DNA of 64,000 nucleotides, taken from JAVJUV01 sp047314965. Its GTDB lineage: Bacteria > Pseudomonadota > Alphaproteobacteria > Rhodobacterales > Rhodobacteraceae. A program made the position numbers and the translations under genes. The notes under the pieces were generated by a model, which saw nothing but the letters and a program-made list of their open reading frames with translations, searched no databases and had not been told where the DNA came from. Below are positions 16,524 to 25,718 of the stretch, piece after piece. How positions within the stretch are numbered: the first letter of the stretch is position 1; each line of letters opens with the position of its first letter. The stretch covers positions 28,384 through 92,383 of the forward strand of contig NZ_JBLBVK010000036.1 of NCBI RefSeq assembly GCF_047314965.1, given 5' to 3'.

Positions 16524-17062
16524 GCCGCATAGACGAGTCCAAGGAATTCATCCCGGTCCGGATTGCGGTTCTGACCGTCAGCGATACCCGTTCACTGGAT
16601 GACGATCGTTCGGGTGATACTTTGGTGCAGCGGATCACGGATGCCGGTCACAAACTGGCCGCTCGCGACATCGTCACAGATGACCGCGACAAGATCGCTA
16701 CGCGCCTCCGCAACTGGTGCGCCGACCCCGAGATCGACGTGATCCTGTCCACGGGCGGTACCGGACTGACGGGGCGTGATGTGACGGTCGAGGCGCACAG
16801 GGACGTGTACGAGAAGGAGATCGAGGCCTTCGGAACCGTATTCACCCATGTATCGATGGCCAAGATCGGGACGTCGGCAGTGCAAAGCCGCGCCTGTGGC
16901 GGCGTAGCGCAAGGAACCTATTTGTTTGCACTGCCCGGCAGTCCCGGAGCGTGCAAGGACGCTTGGGATGAAATCCTTGTCTGGCAGCTGGATTATCGCC
17001 ACAGGCCCTGCAATTTCGTGGAAATCATGCCACGTCTCGATGAGCACCTCCGACGGAAATAG
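16520..17062 (+). CDS. moaB: molybdenum cofactor biosynthesis protein B
   Basis: A MogA/MoaB-fold protein of 180 residues that binds molybdopterin, acting in adenylation of molybdopterin or a related step. Motifs: V-L-T-V-S-D-T-R-S near residue 14, the glycine-rich S-T-G-G-T-G-L-T-G-R-D near residue 79, and L-P-G-S-P-G-A near residue 137. Start ATG 16520 overlaps the glycosylase stop (ATGA). It supplies the Mo enzymes suggested by the partial gene at position 1 and the mob/moe operon at 39.5-44 kb. Confidence 0.92.
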   Translation: MSRIDESKEFIPVRIAVLTVSDTRSLDDDRSGDTLVQRITDAGHKLAARDIVTDDRDKIATRLRNWCADPEIDVILSTGGTGLTGRDVTVEAHRDVYEKEIEAFGTVFTHVSMAKIGTSAVQSRACGGVAQGTYLFALPGSPGACKDAWDEILVWQLDYRHRPCNFVEIMPRLDEHLRRK

Positions 17063-17150
17063 CACTCTCATACGTTTGAACCACATGGGCTTTGCTAAAT
17101 GACGGGCAGAGCTACATAATGCAGCGTTGCAACTTCACGGACGAACCGTC

Positions 17151-18617
17151 GTGCGATTTCTCAGACGATCCCTTGTCGGTCTTTTTCTGCTGGCTGTGAC
17201 CTTCGGCCTGATGGCCTATGCCGGTTCATTGGTCTGGGATGCCCTGCAGGCACGCTGGTCGGATGAACCGGGTGAGCGGCCCGCGCGGGAGCGCGTATTT
17301 GCCGCGGACGTCGTGACGATATCCCCTGAAACCATCCGCCCGGTTCTTTCGACCTTTGGTGAGGTGCGTTCCCGACGCACATTGGAGCTCCGGGCTTCCG
17401 CAGGCGGTCAGGTGATCTGGTTGTCTCCGGAATTCGAGGAGGGTGGCGAAGTCGAGGCTGGCGCGCTTCTGGCCCGGATCGATCCCGCCGACGCGCAATC
17501 TGCTCTGGACACGGCCCGCGCTGATCTGTCCGAGGCTGAAGCGGATCTGCGCGATGCGGAACGCGCGCTTGGGCTGGCGGCGGATGACATTCTGGCGGCC
17601 GAGGATCAGGTTCGTTTGCGAGACAGCGCCTTGACGCGGCAGCAGGACTTGTTGGACCGCGGAGTAGGCTCGACAGCCGCTGTAGAAACAGCCGAACTTG
17701 CCTTGTCTTCTGCGCGGCAGGCGCTGGTCTCACGGCGCCAGGCACAGGCCAGTGCCGAGGCTCGGGTAGACCAGGCAAACACGGCTCTGGAACGGCGCAG
17801 GATCGCGCTGGCAGAGGCAGAGCGGCGTCTTGCGGATACCGAGATTGAAGCAGAGTTCACCGGCGTTCTGAGCGAAGTGTCTGTGGTCGAAGGCGGCTTG
17901 GTCAATGCGGGTGAAAGCCTTGCCCAGCTGATCGATCCGAAGGCGCTGGAGGTCGCGTTTCGTGTTTCAACGCCGCAGTATACGCGGTTGCTGACCGAGA
18001 GTGGTCGTCTTGTCGGTGCCGATGTCTCTGCTTCCATCGACATTCTTGGCGTCAATCTTGAAGCCAAAGGCGTCATCAGCCGTGAAAGCGCGGCAGTCGG
18101 CGAGGGTCAGACCGGACGGCTTCTGTTCGCGCGTCTGGATAGCGCACCCGGGTTCAGGCCGGGAGATTTCGTCTCTGTGCGCATTCAAGAGCCGCCGCTG
18201 GATCGCGTGGTACGCTTGCCTTCGGCTGCCGTCGATGCCGCTGGGACCGTGCTTCTCCTTGGTGAAGAGGATCGGTTGGAAGTCGCGAGTGTCCAGGTTT
18301 TACGTCGCGAAGGCGACGACGTCATAGTCCGAGCCCGAGGTCTCGCCGGTCGTGAGATCGTGGCCGAGCGCACACCTCTTCTTGGTGCAGGAATTCGTAT
18401 TCGCCCGATCCGCCGGGGTGCCGACGGCGCGGCAGCCCCAGAACCCGAGCCAGAAATGCTGTCGCTTGATCCCGACCGACGCGCGCGGCTTGTCGCTTTT
18501 GTCGAAGGAAACCAGTTCATGCCGGCCGAGGCCAAGGCTCGCGTTCTGGCTCAGTTGCAGGAAGACCTGGTGCCAGCCCGCGTGGTCGAACGCATCGAAT
18601 CCCGGATGGGAGGCTAG
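17151..18617 (+). CDS. RND efflux periplasmic adaptor (membrane fusion protein)
   Basis: A membrane helix near the N-terminus (about residues 5-25) is followed by a lipoyl-like half with G-G-Q-V-I-W-L-S-P, a very long alpha-helical hairpin (about 115-225, Ala/Glu/Arg/Leu-rich coiled coil), the second lipoyl half with F-T-G-V-L-S-E-V, and a beta-barrel domain. It bridges the inner-membrane pump at 18621 to an outer-membrane channel not seen here. I chose GTG 17151 (V-R-F-L-R-R-S-L), with a TTG at 17127 as alternative. Only 3 bases separate it from the pump gene. Cargo is unknown. Confidence 0.85.
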   Translation: MRFLRRSLVGLFLLAVTFGLMAYAGSLVWDALQARWSDEPGERPARERVFAADVVTISPETIRPVLSTFGEVRSRRTLELRASAGGQVIWLSPEFEEGGEVEAGALLARIDPADAQSALDTARADLSEAEADLRDAERALGLAADDILAAEDQVRLRDSALTRQQDLLDRGVGSTAAVETAELALSSARQALVSRRQAQASAEARVDQANTALERRRIALAEAERRLADTEIEAEFTGVLSEVSVVEGGLVNAGESLAQLIDPKALEVAFRVSTPQYTRLLTESGRLVGADVSASIDILGVNLEAKGVISRESAAVGEGQTGRLLFARLDSAPGFRPGDFVSVRIQEPPLDRVVRLPSAAVDAAGTVLLLGEEDRLEVASVQVLRREGDDVIVRARGLAGREIVAERTPLLGAGIRIRPIRRGADGAAAPEPEPEMLSLDPDRRARLVAFVEGNQFMPAEAKARVLAQLQEDLVPARVVERIESRMGG

Positions 18618-18620
18618 GTC

Positions 18621-21600
18621 ATGGCCCGTGATCTGGCCCGCGCCACGGGTGGCATACTCTCGTATTTCACGCGCCACCGAACGGCGGCGAACCTTCTGCT
18701 TCTGATCCTTCTTTTCGCCGGTGCTTACACAATACCCCAGATGAGGGCTCAGTTCTTCCCGGACGTCATTGTCGACGATGTCGATATATCGGTCACCTGG
18801 GATGGGGCCGGGGCCGAGGACGTGGACGCCGCTATTGTCCAGGTACTGGAGCCCGCGCTGCAGGGTGTGGACGGGGTGTCTGAAACCTCGGCGACGTCCC
18901 GCGAAGGCAGCGCATCGATCAGCCTGGAATTCGAGCCGGGCTATGACATGGATCGGGCAGAAGAGGACGTGCAGACCGCGCTCGACGGTGTGAACAATCT
19001 CCCAGAAGATGCCGACGACCCGGAGATCCGTCGCGGGCGCTGGTCGGACCGGGTGACGGACGTCATCATAAAGGGGCCGGTCGGGGTCGATCAGCTCGCG
19101 AACTTTGCCGATGAATTCGTCCAGCGGCTATTCGCGCAGGGGGTGACCCGTACCACCATCAGGGGGCTTGCGGCCCCCGAAACGATTGTCGAAGTCACCT
19201 CGCTTGATCTGATCCGTCACGACATCACGATGCGACAGATCGCTGACGCGATTGCAGAAGAGGCCGAAGCTGACCCCGCGGGTGATGTTTCTGGCGCTGC
19301 CCGCGTGCGCACCGGTGTCGCCAAACGCTCGGCAGACCAGATCGCAGATATCGTTCTGCGATCGTCCGACGACGGCACACAACTGCGGATCGGCGACGTT
19401 GCCCGTATTCGGGTAGAGGGCATCGATCGCGAGCGCGCGTATTTCGTGGGGCCTGATCCAGCCATATCGATCCGAGTCGACCGCTCGGCTCAGGGCGATG
19501 CGATCCGCATGCAGCGGACTGTCGAAGAGGTCGCTGCCGAGATGGAGCGGACCCTTCCCACCGGCGTCGAAATCGATCTGATCCGTACTCTTGCCGAGTC
19601 GATAACCGCGCGTCTGAACATCCTTCTGGACAACGGCGCCATGGGGCTTGGCCTCGTGGTGCTGTTGCTGTTCCTGTTCCTCAATGCGCGCACCGCGCTT
19701 TGGGTGGCAGCCGGGATTCCGGTCGCGATGACCGCGGCGATCGCGATCATGTGGATGGCCGGATTGACGCTGAACATGATCTCGCTTTTCGCGCTGATCA
19801 TCACCCTCGGTATAGTTGTGGACGATGCCATCGTCGTGGGCGAGCACGCCGATTTCCGTGCTCGACGCCTTGGCGAGGACCCAGCCACGGCGGCTGAGAA
19901 TGCCGCGCGGCGCATGTTCACGCCGGTCTTCTCGGCGACGATCACGACCATTATTGCCTTCTTTGGTCTAGTCGCCATCGGGGGACGCTTTGGCGACCTG
20001 ATTGCCGATATTCCGTTTACGGTCATCGTGGTTCTGACTGCGTCGCTGGTCGAATGCTTCCTGATCCTGCCTAATCATATGAAGCATGCGTTGACCCACA
20101 CAGCCAAGGAACACTGGTACGACTGGCCTTCTCGTTTCGTGAACAGGGGCTTCCGCTGGATCAGAGAAACCCTGTTCCGGCCGCTGATGGCGGGTGTGAT
20201 CGTGGCCCGCTATCCGGTTATCGCGTTCGTGATTGTCATTCTGGCCAGCCAGGTTGCGCTTTTCATTCGCGGTGACTTGCAATGGCGCTTCTTCAACGCG
20301 CCTGAACAGTCTTCGGTCACCGGCAATTTTGCCATGGTGCCGGGTGCGACGCGTGACGACACGGTCGAGGTCATGCGCACGCTTCAGAAGACCGTCGAGG
20401 AACTTGGCGTCAAGTATGAGGCCGAGCATGGTCGAAACCCGATCCGCTATGCGCTGGCCGAGATTGGTGGAACGACAGGGCGTGGCCTTGCGGGTGAGGA
20501 GACAAAGGAAACGGACCAGCTGGGGTCGATCGCGATCGAACTGATTGATGCCGATCTGCGTCCGTATTCTTCGTTCGCCTTCGTTGCGGAACTGCAGGAC
20601 GCCGTTCCGCGTCATCCGATGCTGGAGACCATCAGTTTCCGCGGCTGGCGCGGGGGGCCAGGTGGCGACGCGATCGACATCGAGCTGTCCGGCGCATCCT
20701 CGGAAACGCTGAAAGCCGCCGCTGAGAACCTGAAAGCTCAACTCGTGCGCTATGGAGAAGTGTCGGCGCTGGAGGACAATCTTGCCTATGACAAGGAAGA
20801 GCTGGTTCTGGAGTTGACGCCGCAGGGGCAGGCGTTAGGGCTGACCATTGACGATCTGGGCGGAACGCTGCGCGCGCGCCTGAACGGGATCGAGGCGGCC
20901 ACCTATCCCGACGGGCCTCGCTCGGCGGCGATTCGCGTAGAGCTGCCGTCCGGCGAACTGACCGCCGATTTCCTTGAGCGCATGTTGATCCGGACCGGAC
21001 CGACACAGTCGGGACAGGGGGTTTATGTGCCATTGGCCGATATCGTCACGGTCGAACGCCGCACAGGATTCTCGACGATCCGGCGCGAGAACGGGATACG
21101 CGTCGTGTCAGTGACGGGTGATCTGTCCGAGGACGACCCCGACCGCGCCACCGAGATTTCAACCGAGATTCGTGAGGTCATCCTGCCGAAACTGGAAGAG
21201 GATTTCGGGATTTCGACCTATATGTCCGGTCTTGCAGAGCAAGAGCGCGATTTCCTTGCCGACGCCCTGACTGGCCTGGTCCTGTGCCTCGCGGGAATCT
21301 ACCTGACGCTGGCGTGGGTGTTCTCGTCCTGGCCGCGGCCATTCGTGGTGATGGCAATCATTCCTTTTGGACTTGTAGGCGCGATTTGGGGTCACCACCT
21401 TTGGGAAGTGCCACTCTCCATGTTTTCGGTTGTCGGCCTCATAGGAATGGTTGGCATCATCATCAACGACTCGATCGTTCTTGTGACGACCGTTGACGAT
21501 TACTCCAAGGACAGGGGTCTGTTCCCGGCAATCATTGATGCGGCCGCTGACCGACTGAGGCCCGTGTTCCTGACCACGGCGACGACCGTTCTGGGGCTTG

Positions 21601-22013
21601 CGCCGCTGCTCTACGAGACATCGAAAGACGCGCAGTTCCTGAAACCGACGGTTATCACGCTGACCTATGGTCTTGGTTTCGGGCTCGTGCTCGTACTGCT
21701 GGTCGTGCCCGCTCTACTTGCGATCGGGCATGATCTTGGCAGGAATATCCGGGCAGCACGTCGGGCCTTCGCAAGCGGCGCGCGCGCGCCCGGCATGGGC
21801 CTTGCGCTGGGCGTTGCGGCGCTTGGAATGACGGTTGCATTCGTCTTTACCCTCGGTTCGGTAATCGTCAGGGGAGCCATGCCCGCCGCGCTTGGCGGCG
21901 GCACATCTGCTCCGATCGCGCTGGGCGTGTTTGTTGCAGTGTCGGCGGCTATCACAATTGTTGTCTGGTTGCTTGCCAGCGTTCGAATGGCGGCGCGGCG
22001 GGCAAGTACCTGA
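18621..22013 (+). CDS. RND-family efflux permease
   Basis: Proton-driven inner-membrane pump of 1130 residues, slightly longer than the usual 1030-1050. It has twelve membrane helices in two halves with two large periplasmic loops. The helix-4 proton-relay pair is visible in G-I-V-V-D-D-A-I-V-V-G-E near residue 400, and the second half carries G-I-I-I-N-D-S-I-V-L. The sequence is of the divergent AcrB/MdtBC-like class. It forms an operon with the adaptor gene. The C-terminal 60 residues add an extra hydrophobic stretch beyond the twelfth helix. Confidence 0.92.
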   Translation: MARDLARATGGILSYFTRHRTAANLLLLILLFAGAYTIPQMRAQFFPDVIVDDVDISVTWDGAGAEDVDAAIVQVLEPALQGVDGVSETSATSREGSASISLEFEPGYDMDRAEEDVQTALDGVNNLPEDADDPEIRRGRWSDRVTDVIIKGPVGVDQLANFADEFVQRLFAQGVTRTTIRGLAAPETIVEVTSLDLIRHDITMRQIADAIAEEAEADPAGDVSGAARVRTGVAKRSADQIADIVLRSSDDGTQLRIGDVARIRVEGIDRERAYFVGPDPAISIRVDRSAQGDAIRMQRTVEEVAAEMERTLPTGVEIDLIRTLAESITARLNILLDNGAMGLGLVVLLLFLFLNARTALWVAAGIPVAMTAAIAIMWMAGLTLNMISLFALIITLGIVVDDAIVVGEHADFRARRLGEDPATAAENAARRMFTPVFSATITTIIAFFGLVAIGGRFGDLIADIPFTVIVVLTASLVECFLILPNHMKHALTHTAKEHWYDWPSRFVNRGFRWIRETLFRPLMAGVIVARYPVIAFVIVILASQVALFIRGDLQWRFFNAPEQSSVTGNFAMVPGATRDDTVEVMRTLQKTVEELGVKYEAEHGRNPIRYALAEIGGTTGRGLAGEETKETDQLGSIAIELIDADLRPYSSFAFVAELQDAVPRHPMLETISFRGWRGGPGGDAIDIELSGASSETLKAAAENLKAQLVRYGEVSALEDNLAYDKEELVLELTPQGQALGLTIDDLGGTLRARLNGIEAATYPDGPRSAAIRVELPSGELTADFLERMLIRTGPTQSGQGVYVPLADIVTVERRTGFSTIRRENGIRVVSVTGDLSEDDPDRATEISTEIREVILPKLEEDFGISTYMSGLAEQERDFLADALTGLVLCLAGIYLTLAWVFSSWPRPFVVMAIIPFGLVGAIWGHHLWEVPLSMFSVVGLIGMVGIIINDSIVLVTTVDDYSKDRGLFPAIIDAAADRLRPVFLTTATTVLGLAPLLYETSKDAQFLKPTVITLTYGLGFGLVLVLLVVPALLAIGHDLGRNIRAARRAFASGARAPGMGLALGVAALGMTVAFVFTLGSVIVRGAMPAALGGGTSAPIALGVFVAVSAAITIVVWLLASVRMAARRAST

Positions 22014-22018
22014 GGGCG

Positions 22019-22801
22019 TCAGTCGCACCCCAACGCCTCGACGGCCTTGCCGCCGGCAAGAATTGTCAGCCGGACGTCCGAGCGTGCGAGCGCAAAGGGC
22101 GTGGCGCTTGGAGGGACCATTTCGACCTCGGCGCGTAGTGTCACTCCGGTGCGGCTGACCGTGGCCTCCGATATCCAGAGACCCGACTCGCCAGCTTCGA
22201 TCACGGCGACTTCTTCCCCGTCCATCTTCGCCACATCGGTCTCGACGCCCACGCGAAGCCCGTCCGAGATCGGAGAAATCTCACAGCGCAGTTCGCCGCC
22301 GATAGAGGGACGATCATCCAGAGCGGCCTTCAACGCGCTTGAATCGTGCCGGGCGGGAGTGAGTTCAGCGGCGATGCGGAACGTCACGGGAATGCAGATA
22401 TCTTCGCAAACACCGATTTCGATCTCGCCCATCAGACGGATCGTGCCGGCGCGGTCGTGCGTGTCGATCAGCAGCGGAAAAAGCACGCTGTCTTTATAGC
22501 CGATTGAGCGCAGGCCGTTCTGGTTGAAGACTTCCGGTACCGGATAGTGCACGTCGACGTCAGCGATGTTCGAGGACCCGGACCAGTTGAAGGATGGGGG
22601 AATACCGCCTTCGCCAGGCGCACGCCAATACGTTTTCCACCCCGGTGCCAGTCGGATGGACAGGCCAGCTATGTGCCGCCCATCTGCGTCGCGCCAGCCG
22701 GGAACGATTCCGATCTGTGCGACGTCATCCGGAACCTGCGCCGAGGCGGGCAGGGCCAGAATGACGGCAAGAGCCGTGGTCATGATCGAACGTGCCAACA
22801 T
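22019..22801 (-). CDS. DsbD alpha-domain-like periplasmic protein
   Basis: A secreted protein with a Sec signal (cleaved after about A-L-P-A-S-A) and a domain matching the N-terminal thiol-reductase domain of DsbD/ScsB. It has P-G-W-K-T-Y-W-R-A-P-G-E-G-G-I-P-P near residue 52 and the cysteine pair in G-V-C-E-D-I-C-I-P near residue 130. Unlike full DsbD it lacks the membrane core and the thioredoxin-like C-domain. It may receive electrons from a separate CcdA-type protein; that is inferred. I chose ATG 22801; GTG 22843 is an alternative. Convergent with the RND gene. Confidence 0.78.
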   Translation of the reverse strand: MLARSIMTTALAVILALPASAQVPDDVAQIGIVPGWRDADGRHIAGLSIRLAPGWKTYWRAPGEGGIPPSFNWSGSSNIADVDVHYPVPEVFNQNGLRSIGYKDSVLFPLLIDTHDRAGTIRLMGEIEIGVCEDICIPVTFRIAAELTPARHDSSALKAALDDRPSIGGELRCEISPISDGLRVGVETDVAKMDGEEVAVIEAGESGLWISEATVSRTGVTLRAEVEMVPPSATPFALARSDVRLTILAGGKAVEALGCD

Positions 22802-22917
22802 CACAAATCCAATACGCCGAACAAAGGTTGAAATTGAAATCACATTCAGGTCACGGAGCGTGAGTGTTGTGGCCGATCCTCTTGATCGAACTCACTTGCT
22901 TCCCCATTCTGTTATAT

Positions 22918-23484
22918 ATGAGCGCACCCGATAGTCTTGAAGGCAAACTCTTGATTGCCATGCCCGGAATGGGGGATCCGCGTTTTGAGCACAGCGTGGT
23001 TTTCATGTGCGCCCATTCCGAGGAAGGCGCGCTTGGCCTGATTGTTAACAAGCCCGCTCCTGAGTTGCGGTTTGCGGCGCTGATCGAACAGCTTGGATTT
23101 GATGTCGGTGATCCCAAGCGGGAGATCCGTATCCATTTCGGCGGTCCTGTGGAGCACGGCCGCGGCTTCGTTTTGCACTCATCCGATTACCGGTCAGAAG
23201 GCTCGACGCTCGAGGTGGATGACTCCTACAGCATGACCGCGACAATGGATGTTCTCGAGCAGATCGCCAGAGGCGACGGCCCCAGTTCGGCGTTGCTGGC
23301 GCTGGGATATTCAGGATGGGGCCCCGGTCAGCTTGAAGCCGAAATATTGCAGAATGGCTGGCTGACCTGCGATGCCGCGCCCGAGATCGTCTTCGGTGAG
23401 AACGACGAAACGAAGTGGAGCGCAGCGCTCAGAACGTTGGGGATCGATCCGCTGATGCTGTCGGGCACTGCCGGACGCGCTTGA
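22918..23484 (+). CDS. YqgE/AlgH family protein
   Basis: A 188-residue UPF0301 (YqgE/AlgH) protein: L-L-I-A-M-P-G-M-G-D-P-R-F, V-V-F-M-C-A-H-S-E-E-G-A-L-G-L-I-V-N-K-P and H-F-G-G-P-V characterise the family. AlgH is linked to alginate and other regulation in Pseudomonas, but the biochemical role is unclear. Start ATG 22918 (M-S-A-P-D-S-L) is preferred over an upstream non-ATG start, since the family normally begins with this short leader before the L-I-A-M-P motif. Confidence 0.9.
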   Translation: MSAPDSLEGKLLIAMPGMGDPRFEHSVVFMCAHSEEGALGLIVNKPAPELRFAALIEQLGFDVGDPKREIRIHFGGPVEHGRGFVLHSSDYRSEGSTLEVDDSYSMTATMDVLEQIARGDGPSSALLALGYSGWGPGQLEAEILQNGWLTCDAAPEIVFGENDETKWSAALRTLGIDPLMLSGTAGRA

Positions 23485-23609
23485 GCGATTTCACGTTCAT
23501 GGCTGAGCGTCTGGAGGGCTTTTCGAAAGTCCTAGATCTGAGTGATGCCCACAGCATGCAGGTGCAATACACTTAGCCGACGCTTTGCATATCTTTGGAA
23601 TACGCAGAA

Positions 23610-23641
23610 AAACGGGCCGCCCCACAGAGGGCGGCCCGTTT
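23610..23641 (-). terminator. Rho-independent terminator of the 5'-nucleotidase gene
   Basis: On the minus strand a strong stem (ACGGGCCGCC paired with GGGCGGCCCGT) with a short loop ends in TTTTT. It lies about 20 bases after the stop at 23660. It also faces the 3' side of the yqgE gene and may act in both directions. Confidence 0.8.
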
Positions 23642-23659
23642 GTCATCAGGCAGAAAAGA

Positions 23660-25246
23660 TCACTCCTTCACGGTAATCCGGCCGTCTGTGTAGGGCGTGT
23701 AGGGTCCCTGTTTTACCAGATACTCAATCGTTACGTCGGCAAGGTCGGGGCCGTAGTCATAGACATTCTCGGCATTCGCGAACATGCCGTAGCCGTCGCC
23801 GCCACGACGCACGAAGTCGTTGGAGACGACCCCGTACATCTTGGCCGGATCGAGCGGCACCCATGTTCCGCCCTCGTCGACCATTATGTCCACGATGCGC
23901 TGGCCCGTGCCTGCCGCCGGATCGATCGTGTATTTCATCCCTGAAACCTGCGCAAAGCGGCCGTCCTTGTCAGGATCGTCGTACTGGGCAACGGCGTTCT
24001 CGAGCGCCTCTTTAACCGTTGCGCCCGGGATGAAGAAGGTCGAGAGCGTGTTCTGGAACGGCAGAACCGTCAGCACCTCGCCTTTGGTAATGTCGCCCTC
24101 GTCGATCGAGGCACGAAGCCCACCCCCGTTGGCGATGGCGATTTGGATGCCCTGGCTCTTGACTCGGTCGAGCATCGCGTCGGCCACGAGGTTGCCCATC
24201 TGGCATTCCCTGTAGCGGCAGTTCGAACGCTCGCCGTCGATGGCCTGTGCGGCTTGGGCCACGACCTCATTGCGGATCTCGTCGAGGGGCACGGCGGCTT
24301 CGGCGACGCGGGCCTTGGTGGCCTCGTCCTCAGTTACGGCCGCATCCATAATGACAAGATCGCCGGTCGCCTCGGTGACGTTGCCGTCGTCGTCGAAGGT
24401 GACGCTGAGCTCCCCCAGGTACTTGCCATATGCGAAGGCCTGGACAATCTGCACGCCGTTCACCACGGTCGGATAGGGTCCGGCAGCGCCTTCGACCGAG
24501 TTCGACAGAAGCGTGTTCGAGTGCCCGCCGACGATCACGTCGACCCCGGTGGTCTCCGCCGCGACGCGTTGGTCCGTCGCATAGCCCGAATGGGACAGGA
24601 CGACGATCTTGTTGATGCCCTCGGCGGTCAGCCGGTCGACCTCAGTCTGCACCGCGGGGACCGGATCAGAGAACGCGATGTTCGGGCCAGGCGAGGCCAG
24701 TTCGTCGGTGTTCTCGGGCGTCAACCCTATCAGACCGATCTTCTCGCCACCCTTTTCGATCACGACCGATTTCTGGATCGCGCCCGCCAGGATCGGTTCG
24801 CCACTGATATCGGCATTCGACATCAGGATCGGAAAATCGACTGCGGCGGTGAATTCCTTGAGGACCTCGGGACCATCGTCGAACTCGTGGTTGCCGACGG
24901 TCATTGCGTCGTAGCCCATCTTGTTCATCATCTCGGCGGCGAGCTTGCCCTTGTAGAAGGTATAGAACAGCGTGCCCTGAAACTGGTCGCCGCCGTCGAC
25001 CAGCAGAACGGGCGTGTTGCCCGCGCGCTGGCGGGCGGCCTCGATGCCGGTGACGAGACGCGCGGAGCCGCCGAAACACTTGCCCTCGGTATTGTCCTCA
25101 GCCGAACAGCCCGAGTTGAAGCGGCTGATCGGCTCGAAACGCGCGTGGAAGTCGTTCGTGTGCAGGATGGTCAGCGCGAAGTCTGCCATCGCAGCGCTCG
25201 CGCTAAGCGCCAGAATGGCGCTGCCCGAAAGCAGTTTGATAATCAT
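23660..25246 (-). CDS. periplasmic 5'-nucleotidase / UshA-type metallophosphatase
   Basis: Hydrolyses nucleotides or UDP-sugars outside the cytoplasm. A Sec signal (about residues 1-20) precedes the metallophosphatase domain with the metal ligands in H-T-N-D-F-H, D-G-G-D-Q-F-Q-G, V-G-N-H-E-F-D and G-G-H-S-N. The C-terminal nucleotidase domain has N-G-G-G-L-R-A-S-I and L-P-F-Q-N-T-L. Cysteines in the N-domain (S-G-C-S, G-K-C-F) and in N-C-R-Y-R-E-C could form disulfides. ATG 25246 is preceded by GGGGGA at ideal spacing and starts the signal peptide; a longer frame upstream has no such leader. Confidence 0.9.
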   Translation of the reverse strand: MIIKLLSGSAILALSASAAMADFALTILHTNDFHARFEPISRFNSGCSAEDNTEGKCFGGSARLVTGIEAARQRAGNTPVLLVDGGDQFQGTLFYTFYKGKLAAEMMNKMGYDAMTVGNHEFDDGPEVLKEFTAAVDFPILMSNADISGEPILAGAIQKSVVIEKGGEKIGLIGLTPENTDELASPGPNIAFSDPVPAVQTEVDRLTAEGINKIVVLSHSGYATDQRVAAETTGVDVIVGGHSNTLLSNSVEGAAGPYPTVVNGVQIVQAFAYGKYLGELSVTFDDDGNVTEATGDLVIMDAAVTEDEATKARVAEAAVPLDEIRNEVVAQAAQAIDGERSNCRYRECQMGNLVADAMLDRVKSQGIQIAIANGGGLRASIDEGDITKGEVLTVLPFQNTLSTFFIPGATVKEALENAVAQYDDPDKDGRFAQVSGMKYTIDPAAGTGQRIVDIMVDEGGTWVPLDPAKMYGVVSNDFVRRGGDGYGMFANAENVYDYGPDLADVTIEYLVKQGPYTPYTDGRITVKE

Positions 25247-25376
25247 TTTGGGAATCCCCCTGTCGGTTGTTCTTCGGAAGAGAGTGACGCCAACCGGACG
25301 GCGAGTCAAAAGGCAGTTGCGCTGTCGCAGCGTCAAGTAGCTTGACCCCGGCAGTCTGCCTTGTCACTGAGCACTC

Positions 25377-25718
25377 ATGGTCACGATCTACAAGATATTC
25401 CGTTCGGTTGAGAACGACGACTTCGTCCGGCGAGGCGAAACAGAGGGAGCGCCTGTGGATGTTGCGGATGGTTTCATCCATTTTTCCACAGTTGAGCAAG
25501 TCGCCGAAACGGCCGCCAAGCATTTTTCCGGCGAAACGGATCTCAAGCTGTTGGCGCTTGATTCAGACTTGCTGGGAGACGATCTTCGATGGGAACCGTC
25601 GCGCGGCGGTCAACTCTTTCCGCACTTATACCGGCGCCTGCGCATCGATGACATTCTTTGGACCAGGGACCTGCCGCTTGGTGCGAAGGGTCACGAATTT
25701 GGGGATCTGCTATCGTGA
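25377..25718 (+). CDS. DUF952 family protein
   Basis: A 113-residue protein of the DUF952 family, with D-G-F-I-H-F-S-T near residue 32, L-L-A-L-D near residue 60, the R-W-E-P-S-R-G-G-Q-L-F-P-H-L-Y motif, and a conserved G near the end. The fold is related to ADP-ribosyltransferase-like or glutathione-S-transferase-associated small proteins in the literature; activity is unknown. Start ATG 25377. It overlaps pyrD by the GTGA junction and so is in the pyrD-arsC operon. Confidence 0.85.
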   Translation: MVTIYKIFRSVENDDFVRRGETEGAPVDVADGFIHFSTVEQVAETAAKHFSGETDLKLLALDSDLLGDDLRWEPSRGGQLFPHLYRRLRIDDILWTRDLPLGAKGHEFGDLLS

